This document shows, piece by piece, positions 1-10,911 of a stretch of DNA of 64,000 nucleotides (its first letter is position 1; every line of letters starts with the position of its first letter). The position numbers and the translations under genes were made by a program. The stretch lies in assembly GCA_025331445.1 (NCBI GenBank), contig JAIWNE010000099.1:59759-123758 (forward strand), in the 5' to 3' direction. The DNA comes from Blakeslea trispora (taxonomy: Eukaryota > Mucoromycota > Mucoromycetes > Mucorales > Choanephoraceae). The notes under the pieces were generated by a model. It was given only the letters and a program-made list of their open reading frames with translations. It was not told the origin of the DNA and did not search any database.

Positions 1-1017
1 GGCAAACATATCTATGATACAAGTTGATATATGTTTATGCATACCATATTGAGAATTAGCTGACTTTCTTAAAAAAAAAGTTTATTTTGATTTGAATACA
101 AAAAACGAAAGCTTGTACTACTTTCTATAATACCTGCATTTCATATAACGATACATGGCTTACCCTTTTTTTTTTTTTTACTTTTCCCATTTTTTTTTCG
201 TTGATGGAATTGACCTTAAAAGAGACAACCCATGCACTGTATCTGTACGGATTATCGCTCAATTCACCCAAATATTTTCTATTTTTAAGCATTATTTATT
301 CATAGAGTGTAATGTGAATCAATAAGCTTCATTTTGTATAAAGAAACAGGGTTTTAATCTGCAAAGATGTCTAAACCATGTTTGATTGAAAATATTTTTA
401 ATTGGATAATAAAAAAGAAAATGTACTAATCTATCAATTCAGATGGTATGCGCTTTGGCGTTGATTGGTTACATGCGCGTTTCGGCAAATGCTTTATATG
501 AATATCATGTTTTTGTTTAATGCTACAATGCAAAGTAACACCTTGTATAAAGATAGGGATTACCCAAAAACAACAAGAGCAGGACATTCGGAAACGACTA
601 CAAAGAGCTAGAGAAACTAGAGGATGCCCTCAGAGCCTACAGCTTCCCTTATCGAAATGAATTAGCTGGGTAGTCCGTTTACTTTCTTACCAATGGATCA
701 ATGGTATAACTTGATCAATGATTGGCTAAACCGGAGGATTCCGAGAATTGTCTGGTTGGTTCTTTTCTTCTCGCGTTTTTGCAAAAAAGGAAGTTTCTGA
801 GTCGCTTGAAATAAAGCCAGATGGGACCCAGTTCTTAATTGGGGATGTTCCGTTTTAAAATTCCATTCTATGGTGTGTCTCCCAAAATTAGGTTTTGAGT
901 TCATTTATATACAATCAATATTATTTTAAACTCTTTTCTTCTTCCTTTCACTTTTTTCTTTCAATTGCTCATTTCTCTTTTTTTTTTTCTTGAAAAAAAG
1001 ATCAGTTTCATTACTCA
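1..1017. other. Intergenic, upstream of the response regulator
   Basis: No supportable gene. The stretch is AT-rich with long A and T runs. A short open stretch on the + strand around 560-670 reads like part of a protein (it contains NDYKELEKLEDALRAY) but has no start or splice context, so it is at most a relic. The last 60 bases are pyrimidine-rich and lead directly into the next start codon, as in many other genes of this window. Confidence 0.5.
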
Positions 1018-1943
1018 ATGGATTATTTCGCTTATACAGCTAGCAAGAGACGATCTATTTCAGTGGAGATTGCCTTGCCTAATGAAACTCAAATAGACAA
1101 AAAGAACGTTAAAGATAGTCAATCTGTACCTTCAACACCAACAGTATTCATTCACGACACTGGCAAATCTCCTTCTAAACCAACATGTATTCGCTATTCA
1201 GCTTCATTCTTTATGCCAGAAATCACCTCTTCTTCTTCTGGAATGAGTAGTCAAGATAACATAGATGCTGCTACTAACAGCATGATCAATCTATCTCTAC
1301 TATCCACATCACTACCCTCGCCACCTACCACGCCACAACAGGCTGTAGTACCACACATATCACTTTCTTTACCTTCAGCATCATCAGATCATAATCCAGT
1401 GATGACTAGAAACCATAAGAGAAGATTCAGTAATCCTTCGCACGCCATTTTTTCGCCAAGACTTCATGTCTTACTTGTAGACGACAATAGTATCAATCTC
1501 CAAATACTGTCTCGACTACTCAACCTACACTTGAATGATGTGATTGAGCATTTGGAGCTTGTAAAAAATGGTGCAAAAGCACTTGAGGTACTCAAGCATC
1601 GACCATTTGATCTTGTTCTTATGGATATTGACATGCCCGTGATGAATGGTATTGAAACGACCAAGCATATTCGATCTTCTCCAGAATTTGATATTTTGCC
1701 ACAAAATTGCAATGTACCGATTGTGGCTGTGACCACGAATGATTCTTCAAAATGGCGTCAATTGTATACTGATATTGGCATGGTAATGTATTTTTAAATT
1801 AAACAATCCTTTTAAGCCTATTTTACTCATTCTTACTCTAGGATGGATGCATTAGCAAACCAATTTCAGCACTTGACTTAAAAAAGACTTTAACAAGAGT
1901 ACTTGGCCTCCATTTACCCGTACCTCCCTATACACCAGAATAG
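1018..1943 (+). CDS. Response regulator receiver-domain protein (fungal Srr1-like)
   Basis: Two exons, 1018-1782 and 1842-1943, joined in phase 0 across a 59-nt gt..ag intron, give 288 residues. Residues 1-145 are low-complexity and rich in Ser, Thr and Pro, with no recognised domain. Residues about 150-285 are a receiver domain: the acidic pair in VLLVDDNSIN, the phospho-acceptor Asp in DLVLMDIDMPVMNG, the switch Thr in VAVTTND and the conserved Lys in CISKPI. In fungi such proteins accept phosphate from a histidine-containing phosphotransfer protein in two-component signalling. No DNA-binding or kinase domain is present. The layout (disordered N-terminus, C-terminal receiver) resembles stand-alone stress-response regulators of the Srr1 type; Ssk1 is less likely. 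If the intron is ignored, the conserved Lys would be lost. Confidence 0.85.
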
Positions 1944-1996
1944 AAAAACCAAAAAAAAATACATGTATACTAATGATAGAAACCACTCAAGATACC

Positions 1997-2034
<38 letters not shown>

Positions 2035-3569
2035 TTCTTTCTTTTGTCGAGCTAATCCTATGGACTTGCTCTTATACCTCTTTTTCTTTTTCTTTGTTAT
2101 TTATTTATGTCCCCCCCCCTTTTTTTTTATTTTTGTACGTGTGTATGTATTCATCCCTTGATTCTGTGTGAATAATAAAAAAAAAAAAGAAAAAAAAAAG
2201 CACTATGAAAACTGTCATAATAGTACTATAGATACAAGATATCTTCAATACAATTGACACATCTCGTGAAAAGACAATGGTTAGGAATGACCTGATAGAC
2301 ATCTTTGTTAAGGTTGTACTTGTTTGTACTTTATTCCGCAGTGTTCAACTTAAATGGAACACGGGGTCTGCAGATGTAACAGAACTTTTTTACTCTATCA
2401 GCTGCTTGCTATGTCTCGAGTCAAAGTAGTTCCATGCACGTGCGTTTCTGGCAATTCTCGGTCCGATATTGTTAGTCTCAAATTTTTTACCCATCTGCTC
2501 ATGAGTGGCGCATCGAAAAACCTATTTGAGGAAAGAAACTGAAAACAACAGCATCCTTTAGAGAAACAAGGTTAAATCATTCAATGCATACAAAACAGAC
2601 AAGAGAGAAAAACTCAAACTTGATTGTCCGAGAAAGTCTCTTATTGACACTATGTTTATTTGAGAGAAAAAGAAAAAGCTTATCTTTGTGAAATGAAGCC
2701 ATGTCAACTCTTTCTGCTGTTGTCTATTAAAAACAAAGAGAATAGAATGATATACCTAGAGAAACTAGCAAAAAAAAGGCTTTCTTGTTTTTCTCTCATA
2801 AGCTATTAAAAGTAATCTATTTTTGAATTTGAAGCTTCTTGAATCCTATTCATAAAAACTCTGTAAAAGTGCTGCAGATAACTAAGCTTTCTGTCAATTC
2901 CATTCTGTGTAATTTGCAATCGCTTATTAAACTAAAGTCGGTCAGGTTAGAAGCACAAACACATTGGGTGCATTTAATCATTCTTGACTTGCTTTATCAA
3001 CAATGGATCAGTCTTATCTGTCCTGCATCAAGAAAGTAAAGTTGATTTGTATGCGATTGATTAATGATAAAATGATAAATCATCTCTTTTTTTTTTAAAT
3101 TGGAGAGTAAAGTAGGCTTTTTTTTTGTTGGTATTATGAAAAAAGTACATTTCCAACATGAATTAAGCCTTTTGCCTCTTTTATTTTCGCTAATGTTTGA
3201 ACTTTCAGTATTAGCTTGTAGACCTTGCATATTAGAATAGATGAGAAAAAGCCTACTGTATGCTTTTCTTTATATACAATTTAAAACTATTTTATGCATA
3301 AGCAACCAAAATCAGGACACTCAAAATATCTGCCCTTCGAGTGGCTCATTGTGACGGCTTCTGAAATTTATGTGTGCAATAGGCATCAGTTAGAAAAAAA
3401 AAAAAATTTGTTAGAGAGAGCCCGGGGAGTAAATCGTGTGTCTGTGTGTGTGAGTGTGTGATAAATCCACACAGTTCAACCTCTCCACACTCTGTAGGCG
3501 AGAAAGGGCCTGTCTAAAAGAACAACAGCTTTTTTTTTTTTTTATTATTTTATTTATTGAAAGCATACT
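1944..3569. other. Intergenic region
   Basis: About 1.6 kb with no supportable gene. It holds a CT microsatellite (2001-2028), a C-run followed directly by a T-run near 2110-2128, and a GT-rich patch near 3436-3462. Short open frames here translate simple sequence and have no start context. The last 40 bases before 3570 are a T-rich leader for the ribosomal protein gene. Confidence 0.5.
2001..2028. repeat. (CT)14 microsatellite
   Basis: Uninterrupted CT dinucleotide tract about 60 bases downstream of the response-regulator stop codon, followed by more pyrimidine-rich sequence. It is probably part of the 3' flank. Confidence 0.9.
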
Positions 3570-4634
3570 ATGTTTCGTTTAAGTAGGGTCTTTCAACAAG
3601 TGAGCAGCAAGACACCTGCTGCCCTTGGGTTCAGAGCTCAGCCTTCTCTTCAACAACTCACCACTCGATTCAGCCAGTTGCGCACTTACAGTTCTGAAAG
3701 CCCTAGTTTTATTACAGGATTCAACACACAAGGCAATGCCATGACCAACATCAAATCATCTGCTTCTCCAAGCAGTCAGTTTAAAACCAAAAAGCCTACA
3801 ACACCTGGTAAGCGTTGGTTGAAGCGTGTTCCTCGTGATCACCTCTACAAGGGTAAAGCCGTCCGTAAGCTTACCGTGGCCAAACGCAGTTCAGGTGGTC
3901 GTAACAACACAGGTCGCATCACCATTCGCCATCGTGGTGGTGGACATAAGCGCCGTATTCGTATTATTGATTGGCACCGTCAGACAGAAGGTGTCCAGAC
4001 TGTTCAACGTCTCGAACATGACCCTGGACGTACTGCCTGGATTGCCCTGTTGAAGCACGACAAGACAGGTGAACAATCATACATTGTTGCTCCTCATGGC
4101 CTCAAGCCAGGAGACAAGGTCGTTTCTTATCGATCTGAACAAAGCGAATCAGAAAAAGATATCACACGCACAGCAGCTATTGATGTAGGTAATTGTATGC
4201 CATTAAAGATGATTCCTGTCGGTACTGTGTTACACAACATTGGTCTCAAGAGAAATGGTCCTGCTGTCATGGCTCGATCTGCTGGTGCTTATGCTCAATT
4301 GATTCAGACAGGCGAAACTGGATATGCTCAAGTACGTTTGTCTAGTGGCGAAGTACGTCTTGTGCCTGTGGATGCTTGTGCTACCATTGGTGCTGTCAGT
4401 AACCCTGATCATCAACACGAAATGCTTGGTAAGGCTGGTCGATCTCGATGGCTCGGTATTCGTCCTACTGTTCGTGGTATGGCCATGAACGCCTGTGATC
4501 ACCCTCACGGTGGTGGTAGAGGTAAATCAAAGGGTAACAAAGATCCCAGATCACCTTGGGGTGTTTTGGCAAAGGGTGGTAAGACCAGAAAGACACCCAA
4601 CCAATTTGTTGTCAAGCCTAGACCAAGACGTTAA
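3570..4634 (+). CDS. RML2: Mitochondrial large-subunit ribosomal protein uL2m
   Basis: A single exon encodes 354 residues of the universal L2 ribosomal protein family. The first ~65 residues are rich in Arg, Ser and Gln with almost no acidic residues (MFRLSRVFQQVSSK at the start), as expected for a mitochondrial targeting peptide. The mature part carries GGRNNTGRITIRHRGGGHKRR-type sequence and the C-terminal signature DHPHGGGRGKSKGNK. In bacterial L2 the His of this loop lies near the peptidyl-transferase centre and is needed for activity. The protein is expected to act in the mitochondrial large ribosomal subunit. The absence of introns is notable in a window where most genes have several. 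A bacterial contaminant is unlikely because of the presequence and the flanking eukaryotic genes. Confidence 0.95.
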   Translation: MFRLSRVFQQVSSKTPAALGFRAQPSLQQLTTRFSQLRTYSSESPSFITGFNTQGNAMTNIKSSASPSSQFKTKKPTTPGKRWLKRVPRDHLYKGKAVRKLTVAKRSSGGRNNTGRITIRHRGGGHKRRIRIIDWHRQTEGVQTVQRLEHDPGRTAWIALLKHDKTGEQSYIVAPHGLKPGDKVVSYRSEQSESEKDITRTAAIDVGNCMPLKMIPVGTVLHNIGLKRNGPAVMARSAGAYAQLIQTGETGYAQVRLSSGEVRLVPVDACATIGAVSNPDHQHEMLGKAGRSRWLGIRPTVRGMAMNACDHPHGGGRGKSKGNKDPRSPWGVLAKGGKTRKTPNQFVVKPRPRR

Positions 4635-4787
4635 ATCAAATAATATGTATTTTCTTTTTTTTTCTCTCTCTTTCTCCCTCTCTGTATACAATTAGACACA
4701 TGTTATCTTTTTCTGACTATTATTTCCTCTCTTTCTTTTCCTTTTTTTTTTTCTTCTAATAAAAAAAAAAAGAAAAAGTGATTTATT

Positions 4788-5741
4788 ATGGCTCTTGGAA
4801 GAACTTTTGCAGATAATGATAGCGAAGTAGATATATCTTCTATCTCATTTGGGTCTTTGGAAGATGGATATCTTTTGTTGGACTCTGAAGATGCAAGCGA
4901 CTTGACGGCTCTTCCTCTTGCCAATCCACCTTCAGATGCAAGCTATAGTTCTTCATTTATGGAAATGGTGAGGCAATCTGTTCAACGAGCACAGACAATA
5001 TACAATCTAGATCCCATCTCCCAAGCAAAGCACAATGATGAGGACGACTCGTTTGAATCTATTCTTCACTTTGGCAGTAGTCAGGATAATGAAGTAGATT
5101 CTCTTCATACAGAAATCAATGAAGAGCGCATAGAGGTAGGAAGGCATCAAGAAAGAGAAGCAGACTTCATTCCTGTAGGATTAGAGTCTCAGCAATCGCA
5201 AGAAAATATCCCCGAGTTTGCGTTCATTCGAGAAGATCCTTTGTCTGTAAGCCATTTGAGATATACTACTAGCAAAAGAAAGAAAAAAGAGCAGCAAGTC
5301 AAGATGGCATTAGAAGCTGTCAGTGCTCAGCTTTTACCTGATACAGAAAAAGAGTCCTTTCTTTGCTTCCTGCAAGAGCAAGATGGTAAAGAGGATGATA
5401 ACCATGAAGAAGCAATTGATGATGACCAAGACGATTTCTCTTCTTGGCTATGTTTTGATAGTCAAGGCTCTTATGCCAAATTCAAGGTAAAATAGAAATA
5501 GAACTGGTTGATGCTTATTCTAACATTGGACGTCAAAAGCATGACATTGAGGATAAAATACACCAATCGAGCAAGGTAAAGAGAAGCAATCCTAATTGGC
5601 TACTGAATGACTTGAACTATTGTATAGCCTGAGCAAAATGATGAAGAATCTAAAGAAGACTCATTTTCGGACCTGCAACAGAGGATTATGATGACAAGCA
5701 CACCTAAAAGGACGTTCAATCTGAGCCAAAAGCGAGTTTAA
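4788..5741 (+). CDS. Unknown acidic protein, three exons
   Basis: Exons 4788-5486, 5540-5575 and 5628-5741 are all phase 0 and give 282 residues. The 36-nt middle exon encodes HDIEDKIHQSSK. If the first exon is read through, translation stops after three codons of intron. The protein is hydrophilic and acidic, with stretches of Asp, Glu and Ser, and one basic patch near residue 165 (TSKRKKKEQQ) followed by a helix-forming segment (MALEAVSAQLLPDTEKESF). There is no signal peptide or membrane segment. The segment around the basic patch is the best candidate for a conserved domain, but I do not recognise the family. The long A/T-run leader before the ATG is typical of this genome. Confidence 0.7.
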
Positions 5742-5937
5742 ATGATCAAATAAATGTTACACATTTGCCATGATGTTTTCATCATGACACTTCTAGACCC
5801 TTTTTATTTACTTGTTTTAGCTTACAAAGAAAACATCAAAAAAAATTTTTTTTTTCCTTTAAATGTCAAAACACTCTCTTTTCCCTTTTCTTTCTTTGTT
5901 CACGCCCCCCCCCCTTTTTTTTTTATTTCTTTCGGTT

Positions 5938-6276
5938 ATGTCTATCATTAATTATGGCAAACGAAAAAATGGAAATGTAGCTTTTTTCTCTCTTCTAAGT
6001 CATACAATCAAAAGCATCAAGCAATCCATTCCATCAAGGTCATTAAAAGAAAAACATACATCAGGTAGGTCTATATCGAAAAAAACTAATAAAAATCGAC
6101 TTGCTAACATTTGCTTGATAGATTTGAGCTGGTCTCAAAAAACCGCTACTGTATCCTTATACCCTTTGCATAACAACTCTAATCATTCTCTTCATCAACC
6201 AAAGAAAAAGTACAATCAACCTACAGAGACCTGGTGGGCTCATTCACCACCTTTGAATACGATTCCTGTTTATTGA
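5938..6276 (+). CDS. Small unknown protein, possible two-exon gene
   Basis: An ATG at 5938 opens a frame to 6276. A candidate intron, 6065-6121 (57 nt), has a gtaggt donor, a ctaac branch site and a tag acceptor; it is in phase with the frame, so both the spliced (93 aa) and unspliced (112 aa) readings are open. The product is basic and rich in Ser, Lys and Asn, and ends TWWAHSPPLNTIPVY. No domain is recognised. The gene sits just downstream of the acidic unknown gene on the same strand, after a C-run/T-run. The intron consensus argues for a real transcript; coding status is uncertain, and this could be 3' UTR or noncoding RNA. Confidence 0.4.
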   Translation: MSIINYGKRKNGNVAFFSLLSHTIKSIKQSIPSRSLKEKHTSGRSISKKTNKNRLANICLIDLSWSQKTATVSLYPLHNNSNHSLHQPKKKYNQPTETWWAHSPPLNTIPVY

Positions 6277-6438
6277 CACTGTTACACCAACAACAAACAT
6301 GATTAAATCAAATGATATCATTTTCCACTCTTTTTCTCTTGCCTCCTTTTGAATTACAAAATGCTTAAATGAAAGTCATCATTAAAAATGGAAAGAAGGT
6401 GTATGCGCTAAAAAGAAAAGAAGAAAAAGGGTAAAAGA

Positions 6439-6472
<34 letters not shown>
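6439..6472. repeat. (GA)n microsatellite running into G11
   Basis: About eleven GA units end in a run of eleven G residues at 6462-6472, just downstream of the NIPA gene stop codon (that gene is on the minus strand). Confidence 0.9.
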
Positions 6473-6512
6473 AAAGGGTAAACTAAAGTATGTCTAGTTG
6501 ATGGGGGGTATA

Positions 6513-7833
6513 TCAAATGGAATTCAATAAACCTGTATGTTCATCTGGTTCATTCAGAGGTTTCTTGTAAATGAGCTTCATGCGTGTCCACCAAGATATG
6601 CCTGCTTCTTCGTCCAGCGAAGACGTCTTGAAGAAAAGTGGATGGGAATAGTCTGAAAAGGTAGAGGATACATCTGTATCATCCGAGAGCATAATAGGGG
6701 CAGGCTGTTGTTGGAGCGAGATAACAAGAACACCACAGATCAAGATAGAAATACCAAACAAGACTGCCAATAGTTGCCACCAATACAATCTATTGACTTG
6801 ATTGTAATAAACCAATCCATTAAATAAACAGGATACATTGAATGAACAGAAATTAAGTGGAACTAAAATGATGGTATCACAGAGTTGAACACCTCGATTT
6901 AAATAATACAACTATAGAACATGAATATACATAGGTACAAAATACGATCGATACAGAGATGTAGTTTACCTGCAAGACAGCAGTCAATACTAAGGCACAC
7001 ACAATGGCCCAAGTAAGAGGATACACAAACTGGTTCTCATGTTGGAATATAGTCAAGATCAATAGTTCCAATCCACTTTTGGCAAACAACATGGCTTGGC
7101 TGCTGATGTTGGCACCCAACACACCATAACTACCACAATAAAGACAAATAAATAAAAAGAGGTGTTATCATAAGCAATCAGTGCCCTCAAATACCTGATG
7201 CCCAGGTACATTTTTAAGTCGGGAATAGCGCTGATCCAGTCGTAAGGCCTGAGTTTCATCCAATATTCCAAAACATGAGTTGATATTAAACCAATAAAAA
7301 TAAACGCTTCCACCAACGAGAAATAGACGATAAATGAAGGTCGCTTATAAAGCTTAATCAGATCGTCTAGTGTATGATTCGGCTCAGGTACAGTACCAAA
7401 ACCTGCAATCAAACCTGCACCAAATACAATCAGCCCAGTACCTGTGAAGTAAAGTTTGGTAAATAAAAAAAAAATACGTCTATAGTTTACTGTTTCGTTC
7501 GTTATTGTTATTTATTTTACCGAATATAGTGCGCTTAGTAAATGGATCGCCCAATATCCATTTTGCGAATATAGCATTAAACACAAGACCAATAGCACCT
7601 ACAGGTGCTAATATAACTATAGGTAAATAGCCTATAGTACAGGTCGAGCCAACCAAGTTCGAAAGAGTGTAAATGAGGAAACCAGAGATCCACAAAGGCT
7701 GTTTATAAAGTGAAGTGTTGGCATCTTGGTAAATAAGGTGAGCCTTTCTCTGCAGTGAAATACCGCATGCCTGTGTCATGCTGGCTATTAAGGCAATGAT
7801 GAGAGGACCCCACATGTCATTCGTGCTCATCAT
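6513..7833 (-). CDS. NIPA-type magnesium transporter
   Basis: Four exons on the minus strand (7521-7833, 7195-7441, 6970-7129, 6513-6911) join in frame to give 372 residues. The fold is a multi-pass membrane protein: about nine hydrophobic segments run from MWGPLIIALIASMTQACGIS to YWWQLLAVLFGISILICG. Family marks are SLQRKAHL near the start, LAPVGAIGLVFNAIFA, SYGVLGANISSQAMLFAKSG, and YLNRGVQLCDTIILVPLNF. NIPA proteins move Mg2+ across plasma or endosomal membranes. The tail after residue ~300 is hydrophilic and ends EPDEHTGLLNSI. The splice between exons 3 and 4 was fixed by the LQ-LYYLNRG junction. Family assignment is firm; substrate specificity in this organism is inferred. Confidence 0.9.
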
Positions 7834-9690
7834 ATAACTCTCTTCTTTGTTTGTCTGTTGGCTTGGTAATAAAAAGAAGAAAGAGAGAACTTAAAAATAA
7901 ACCTTTAATAAAAGGAAATAAAGTCGACGATTTAAAACTCCTTTTTTTTAGTTACTGGTCTTTCATTGGCACATTTTGCAAAAAAAAAAGGCACGTACAA
8001 AAGTTATGATCTAGTGTATTTTTAATTTAAAAGAATTAGTACACCTAAAAGAGAGAGAAAAGGTATTATTGACTCTTTTTGTACATGAAAAAGACAGAGT
8101 CAAGGATCCAAATACATCAAGAGTATGCAAAAAAAAATAGTAGTGCTGTTAGTGGGTTCGGAAATGTTCTTAATGTGATGGGAGTCGGTGAGAAGATAGT
8201 GCCAGGTATACAATACAGGCAAACTCAATTAGTATATTACCTAGATACATATTGAAGTTAAAGCAATGGAAAAAATTAAAGCTCATGTGGTAAGTTCTTT
8301 TGTGAGGAAGGATTATATGTCAAATAACAGAAGCAATTATCAATGAGTAGTTCTAGTCAATTTATCATAAAGTAAAGCAGCTTGCCGACTGAATGATATT
8401 TACAATCAGTTTAAGAGATACCAAAAAACACAGAGAGAAAATGAATGAGAACAGCTACAAGCATAACAAAGCATGTATAGGCTAGCTTTTAAACATAGAC
8501 AAAGAGCATTGGTGGTTTTTGAAACAAAAGTTTATGATTTATTCTCCAGCAACTTTAAATCAAGCTATAGATAGTATAGCGGAAAGTTTACTATTTCCTT
8601 AATCGAAGCTTGTCATTTTCCCTCAAGCCTATAAAACTAATTTATCAAAAAATGCTACTCAAGAAGTAACAAACATGCAAGAGTCTCCCCTTTGTATTCT
8701 TTTTGAGTTGACCTCACCCAATATATATATATATATATACAAAAGAGAACATGTTAGAAAGGTACAATGAGTTTTAAATTGTCAATACATATATCGAATT
8801 TCATTGTTATGCAAAGGCTCTAATGGTTATGAACCAAACTGCAGGTATAGCAATTCTAAGGAATTATTACCGTCTTTTCTGTAAGCAAATCTATGACCCA
8901 GAGGCTTTATAAGCTAGTTTGATTAATCGTTACTGATGGTGTATACTAAAGCAGTCGCCAGCTATTGCTAGAACAATCTACAATAGAAGAAACTAATCGT
9001 CGTTTCAACAACTGTTGGGTAAATAGAGAGGGAAACGGGACTAATTTACAGGCGAGCTCTAACTCAATCACAAAAGGTAGTCTGACCATCAACCAAAGAA
9101 AAAAAAAGCCATGATGGTACCTTTATCTGTTCTCATAATTGAAATGAATCAAACAAGTAGCTATGGAAGGTATAATTGTGTAACAAGCTGCGCAAATAGC
9201 TAAAACGATGTAAACTTTACTGCTTAGCAGAGAGAATAACAGCCTTCTGTCAAACTTGTTTTCTTTTTCCTGACTTGAACTCAAAATACATCAAATGTTG
9301 CTCTTATTTAAGAAAAAAGAAAACAAGCTAAAAAAAGTTGGCTCAAAATCTCACAGACAGCCATTACTCATTTGCAATGAGGTACAAACAATGCTGGCCT
9401 TCAAAAGTGGCATGAGCAAATTACTTGAAATGACACATTATCAATCTAGGCTTGAAAATTAATGCATAAAACATAGCATACAACTTTCTATATTTTCAGG
9501 CTTTTATACTATTAATCTTTTTGATCATTTTCTTACCAAACTCTTCAGACTTTTGTCATATAAAAGAACTCCCCCAAAGAAACGTTAGAGCTTATGCCCC
9601 GAATAACAAATGAATGCAAATCGTTTACAAACTAAAGCATATGTTTCACTTTTTAAAAGAATGAAAAGGAAAGTGTATTTATTATGATGA
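7834..9690. other. 1.9-kb region without a recognisable gene
   Basis: No ORF of note on either strand and no tRNA or rRNA signature. A short TA repeat lies near 8721-8740. One fragment on the + strand near 8131-8210 reads like coding sequence (VSGFGNVLNVMGVGEKIVPG) but stops quickly on both sides. The region separates two minus-strand genes and could hold an unrecognised noncoding RNA. Confidence 0.4.
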
Positions 9691-10911
9691 TTAAAAGATG
9701 ATCTCTTGTATTAGGTGAGAAGGTTTTCTGTGATCGCCACGAATAAAAGGATCCTTTCTTCTAGGTAAGAATCCTCTAGGTTTCAAAGGACTAAGTAGCT
9801 TTCTTCCTCTCATCATATTTAATTCAGCAGAGATCATGCGCAAGTGATCAGGGTTTGATCGTGTATCTCTTGTGTATGTATTGGTATCCGGGTTAAATCT
9901 GGGCTGGGTAGTAGCTTCAGATCTCCTCTTTTGCGATGAGGGACGTCTGGGTGGTATAGGCATAGGAATCAATTTATTGGTACGTTTTTTATTCTTTGCA
10001 ACAAGCGCTTCATCAGCTGTTGCTGTTTGCTCTTGTTTTGTTAGAGTTACAGAAGATTTAAGGGAAGGGGAAGGCTGTGTTACCAAGAGCAATGACTGTT
10101 TCAGCTTGGCTAATGTTGCTTTCCATAATGCATGATCTGTGTTTGATAGGTGTGGTGGAGAAGAGGATATTGCATAGGAAGCAGTGGTGGTAGAAGACGT
10201 CGGTGATGATTTTTGAGAAAAGGATGATATCGAATGTCGACGTAATAGACTTTTATGATGTAAAGATTTGCTGTTACCACTCGTGGTGTTGTTAGTCTTT
10301 TCATTCTTTTTTGAAGGCAGATAATATCCTTCTTCTTCATCATCATCTTCGTCGTCATCTTCATCGTAATCATCTTCAGACTCATCCATCATATCATCTA
10401 ATTGTTGCACCTGTCCTGCTTGTTCTTCTATCTTGTACTTCTCACTCAAAGAGGGTGGTGGCATATGTAATGGCAAAACTTCTGTAAAGAAGTCTGCAGA
10501 CAGAAAATTTCGAAAAGGTGATTGCACCTAACAAGCGATATAAGTCTTTTTCTCGTTCGATTCATAGTACACATACACACACACACACACACTTACGAGT
10601 TCTTCTTCATCAGGCAAAGATTCCTTACTGTCTACTTTGATCCAATCTTCTACATGGGACATTCTTCTGATAGGCTTGCTTCTTGTAGCAGGAATCTCTT
10701 CTGGCTGCTTTTCTTTTCTAACCCTCTTTTTCTTTCGCTTGCTCAGCATGGGAGGAATATCGCCGTAAGGTTTTGTAGTTGTCTGTGCTGCCAACTGCTT
10801 TATAATTTCTCGGTAAGACAGCTCTGTGTCCATTTGACCTGGGATAGTAATTGGGTTGGAAACTGGCAGCATAGCTTCCACAGTGGTTGTACTAGTAGCT
10901 GGCATGAACAC
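9691..10911 (-). CDS. Unknown nuclear-type protein with acidic tract
   Basis: Exon 1 (10597-10911) and exon 2 (9691-10527) join in phase 0 across a 69-nt intron and give 383 residues. The N-terminal part has a Lys/Arg cluster (SKRKKKRVRKEKQ, near residue 58), consistent with nuclear targeting. A run of about 25 residues that are nearly all Asp and Glu starts near residue 155. Further on are Ser/Thr-rich sequence, another basic patch (PPRRPSSQKRRSE) and a C-terminal segment NPDHLRMISAELNMMRGRKL that may be a conserved helix. No enzyme motif is visible. The intron donor lies inside a GT-repeat. I do not recognise the family; chromatin or transcription roles would fit the composition but are not shown. 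Confidence 0.65.
10575..10592. repeat. (CA)n repeat at a splice donor
   Basis: On the minus strand this is a GT repeat that begins inside the intron's gtaagtgtgtgtg donor of the acidic unknown gene, so the microsatellite and the 5' splice site overlap. Confidence 0.85.
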
